Source of the DNA: Chara braunii
Lineage: Eukaryota > Streptophyta > Charophyceae > Charales > Characeae
Reading direction: 5' to 3'
Length of the DNA: 27,610 nt
Assembly (NCBI GenBank): GCA_003427395.1
Contig: BFEA01000311.1
Coordinates: 849,748-877,357 of the forward strand
Positions 27,303-27,610 of this stretch are shown here, in pieces (the stretch's first letter is position 1; every line of letters starts with the position of its first letter). Under the pieces are notes generated by a model. That model was not told the DNA's origin. It saw nothing but the letters and a program-made list of their open reading frames with translations, and searched no databases. A program made the translations under genes and the position numbers.

Positions 27303-27390
27303 AAAATGAAAAATAAAAATAAAAAATAAGGATGTAGAGCTTTTCGTGCTCTAGACCCTCATATTTTTTATTTTATTTTTTGGTCTTTTT
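27303..27390. repeat. A/T-rich inverted repeat
   Basis: An A-rich left arm ending in TAGAGC (27335-27340) faces GCTCTA (27348-27353) and a T-rich right arm to about 27383. This could form a long imperfect hairpin with a seven-base loop. It is probably a palindromic low-complexity repeat. Confidence 0.6.
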
Positions 27391-27445
27391 TATATTAAAA
27401 AATAAAAATGATCAAAATGGGGGGGAAAAAAATAAAGAAATAAAA

Positions 27446-27465
27446 ATTGATTGATTGACAGATTA

Positions 27466-27510
<45 letters not shown>

Positions 27511-27558
27511 CGATTGATTGATTCATTGTTGATTGATTGAATGGTTGATTGATTGATA
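27446..27558. repeat. (TTGA)n microsatellite
   Basis: Repeats of TTGA/GATT with a few interruptions over about 110 bases. Confidence 0.95.
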
Positions 27559-27569
27559 TTGTGTGTGTG

Positions 27570-27610
<41 letters not shown>
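27559..27610. repeat. (GT)n microsatellite at window end
   Basis: Alternating T and G with a single C interruption near 27576, running off the window edge. Confidence 0.95.

Noticed and set aside
27303-27390. Bacterial-style terminator hairpin
   Set aside because: The window is eukaryotic; the A/T-rich arms are better explained as a low-complexity palindrome.

Overview
This is a eukaryotic, repeat-dominated, gene-poor window. The evidence is two non-LTR retrotransposons (LINEs), a U6 snRNA-like sequence, several small inverted-repeat DNA elements (MITE type), a tRNA-derived sequence, and very few convincing open frames. The host lineage cannot be fixed. The U6 5' end (GGGACATCC after a short hairpin) looks plant/green-lineage-like, while two very short intron-like segments with CTAAC branch sites look fungal. 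I leave it as fungus or green lineage.

Layout. 1-2,500: A-rich DNA packed with short terminal-inverted-repeat elements of at least three families. 2,500-6,800: a C-rich tract, a tRNA-related (SINE-like) head, a weak promoter/mini-ORF candidate, and GC-rich unassigned DNA. 6,828-14,316: one essentially full-length LINE on the minus strand. It has a 10-bp target-site duplication, an A12 tail, two 3'UTR stem-loops, ORF2 (partial endonuclease, reverse transcriptase, C-terminal zinc motif), ORF1 with a CCHC knuckle, and a 5'UTR with two tandem monomers. It is inactive: it carries in-frame stops, frameshifts, and it lacks the N-terminal half of the endonuclease. 14,330-17,000: an AT-rich block with no genes but two families of phased hairpin repeats. 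One of these has a conserved loop and base-paired stems that differ between copies. 17,000-19,100: unassigned, with one weak intron candidate. 19,130-19,241: a U6 snRNA-like sequence (probably a pseudogene). 19,451-20,002: a clean 183-codon Cys/His-rich ORF of unknown function, the best single gene candidate. 20,697-20,820: a relic of a Copia-type integrase. 20,830-23,500: unassigned, possibly with LTR remnants. 23,524-23,761: another long-TIR MITE. 23,806-24,085: a diverged repeat pair. 24,780-26,690: a second, much older LINE fragment on the minus strand, related to the first. 27,300-27,610: A/T-rich inverted repeat, (TTGA)n and (GT)n running off the window.

No operon-like or pathway organisation is visible. 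The window reads as accumulated mobile DNA. The most unusual signals are the hairpin array at 16,150-16,601 with its companion at 15,066-15,600, and the well-defined architecture of the LINE.
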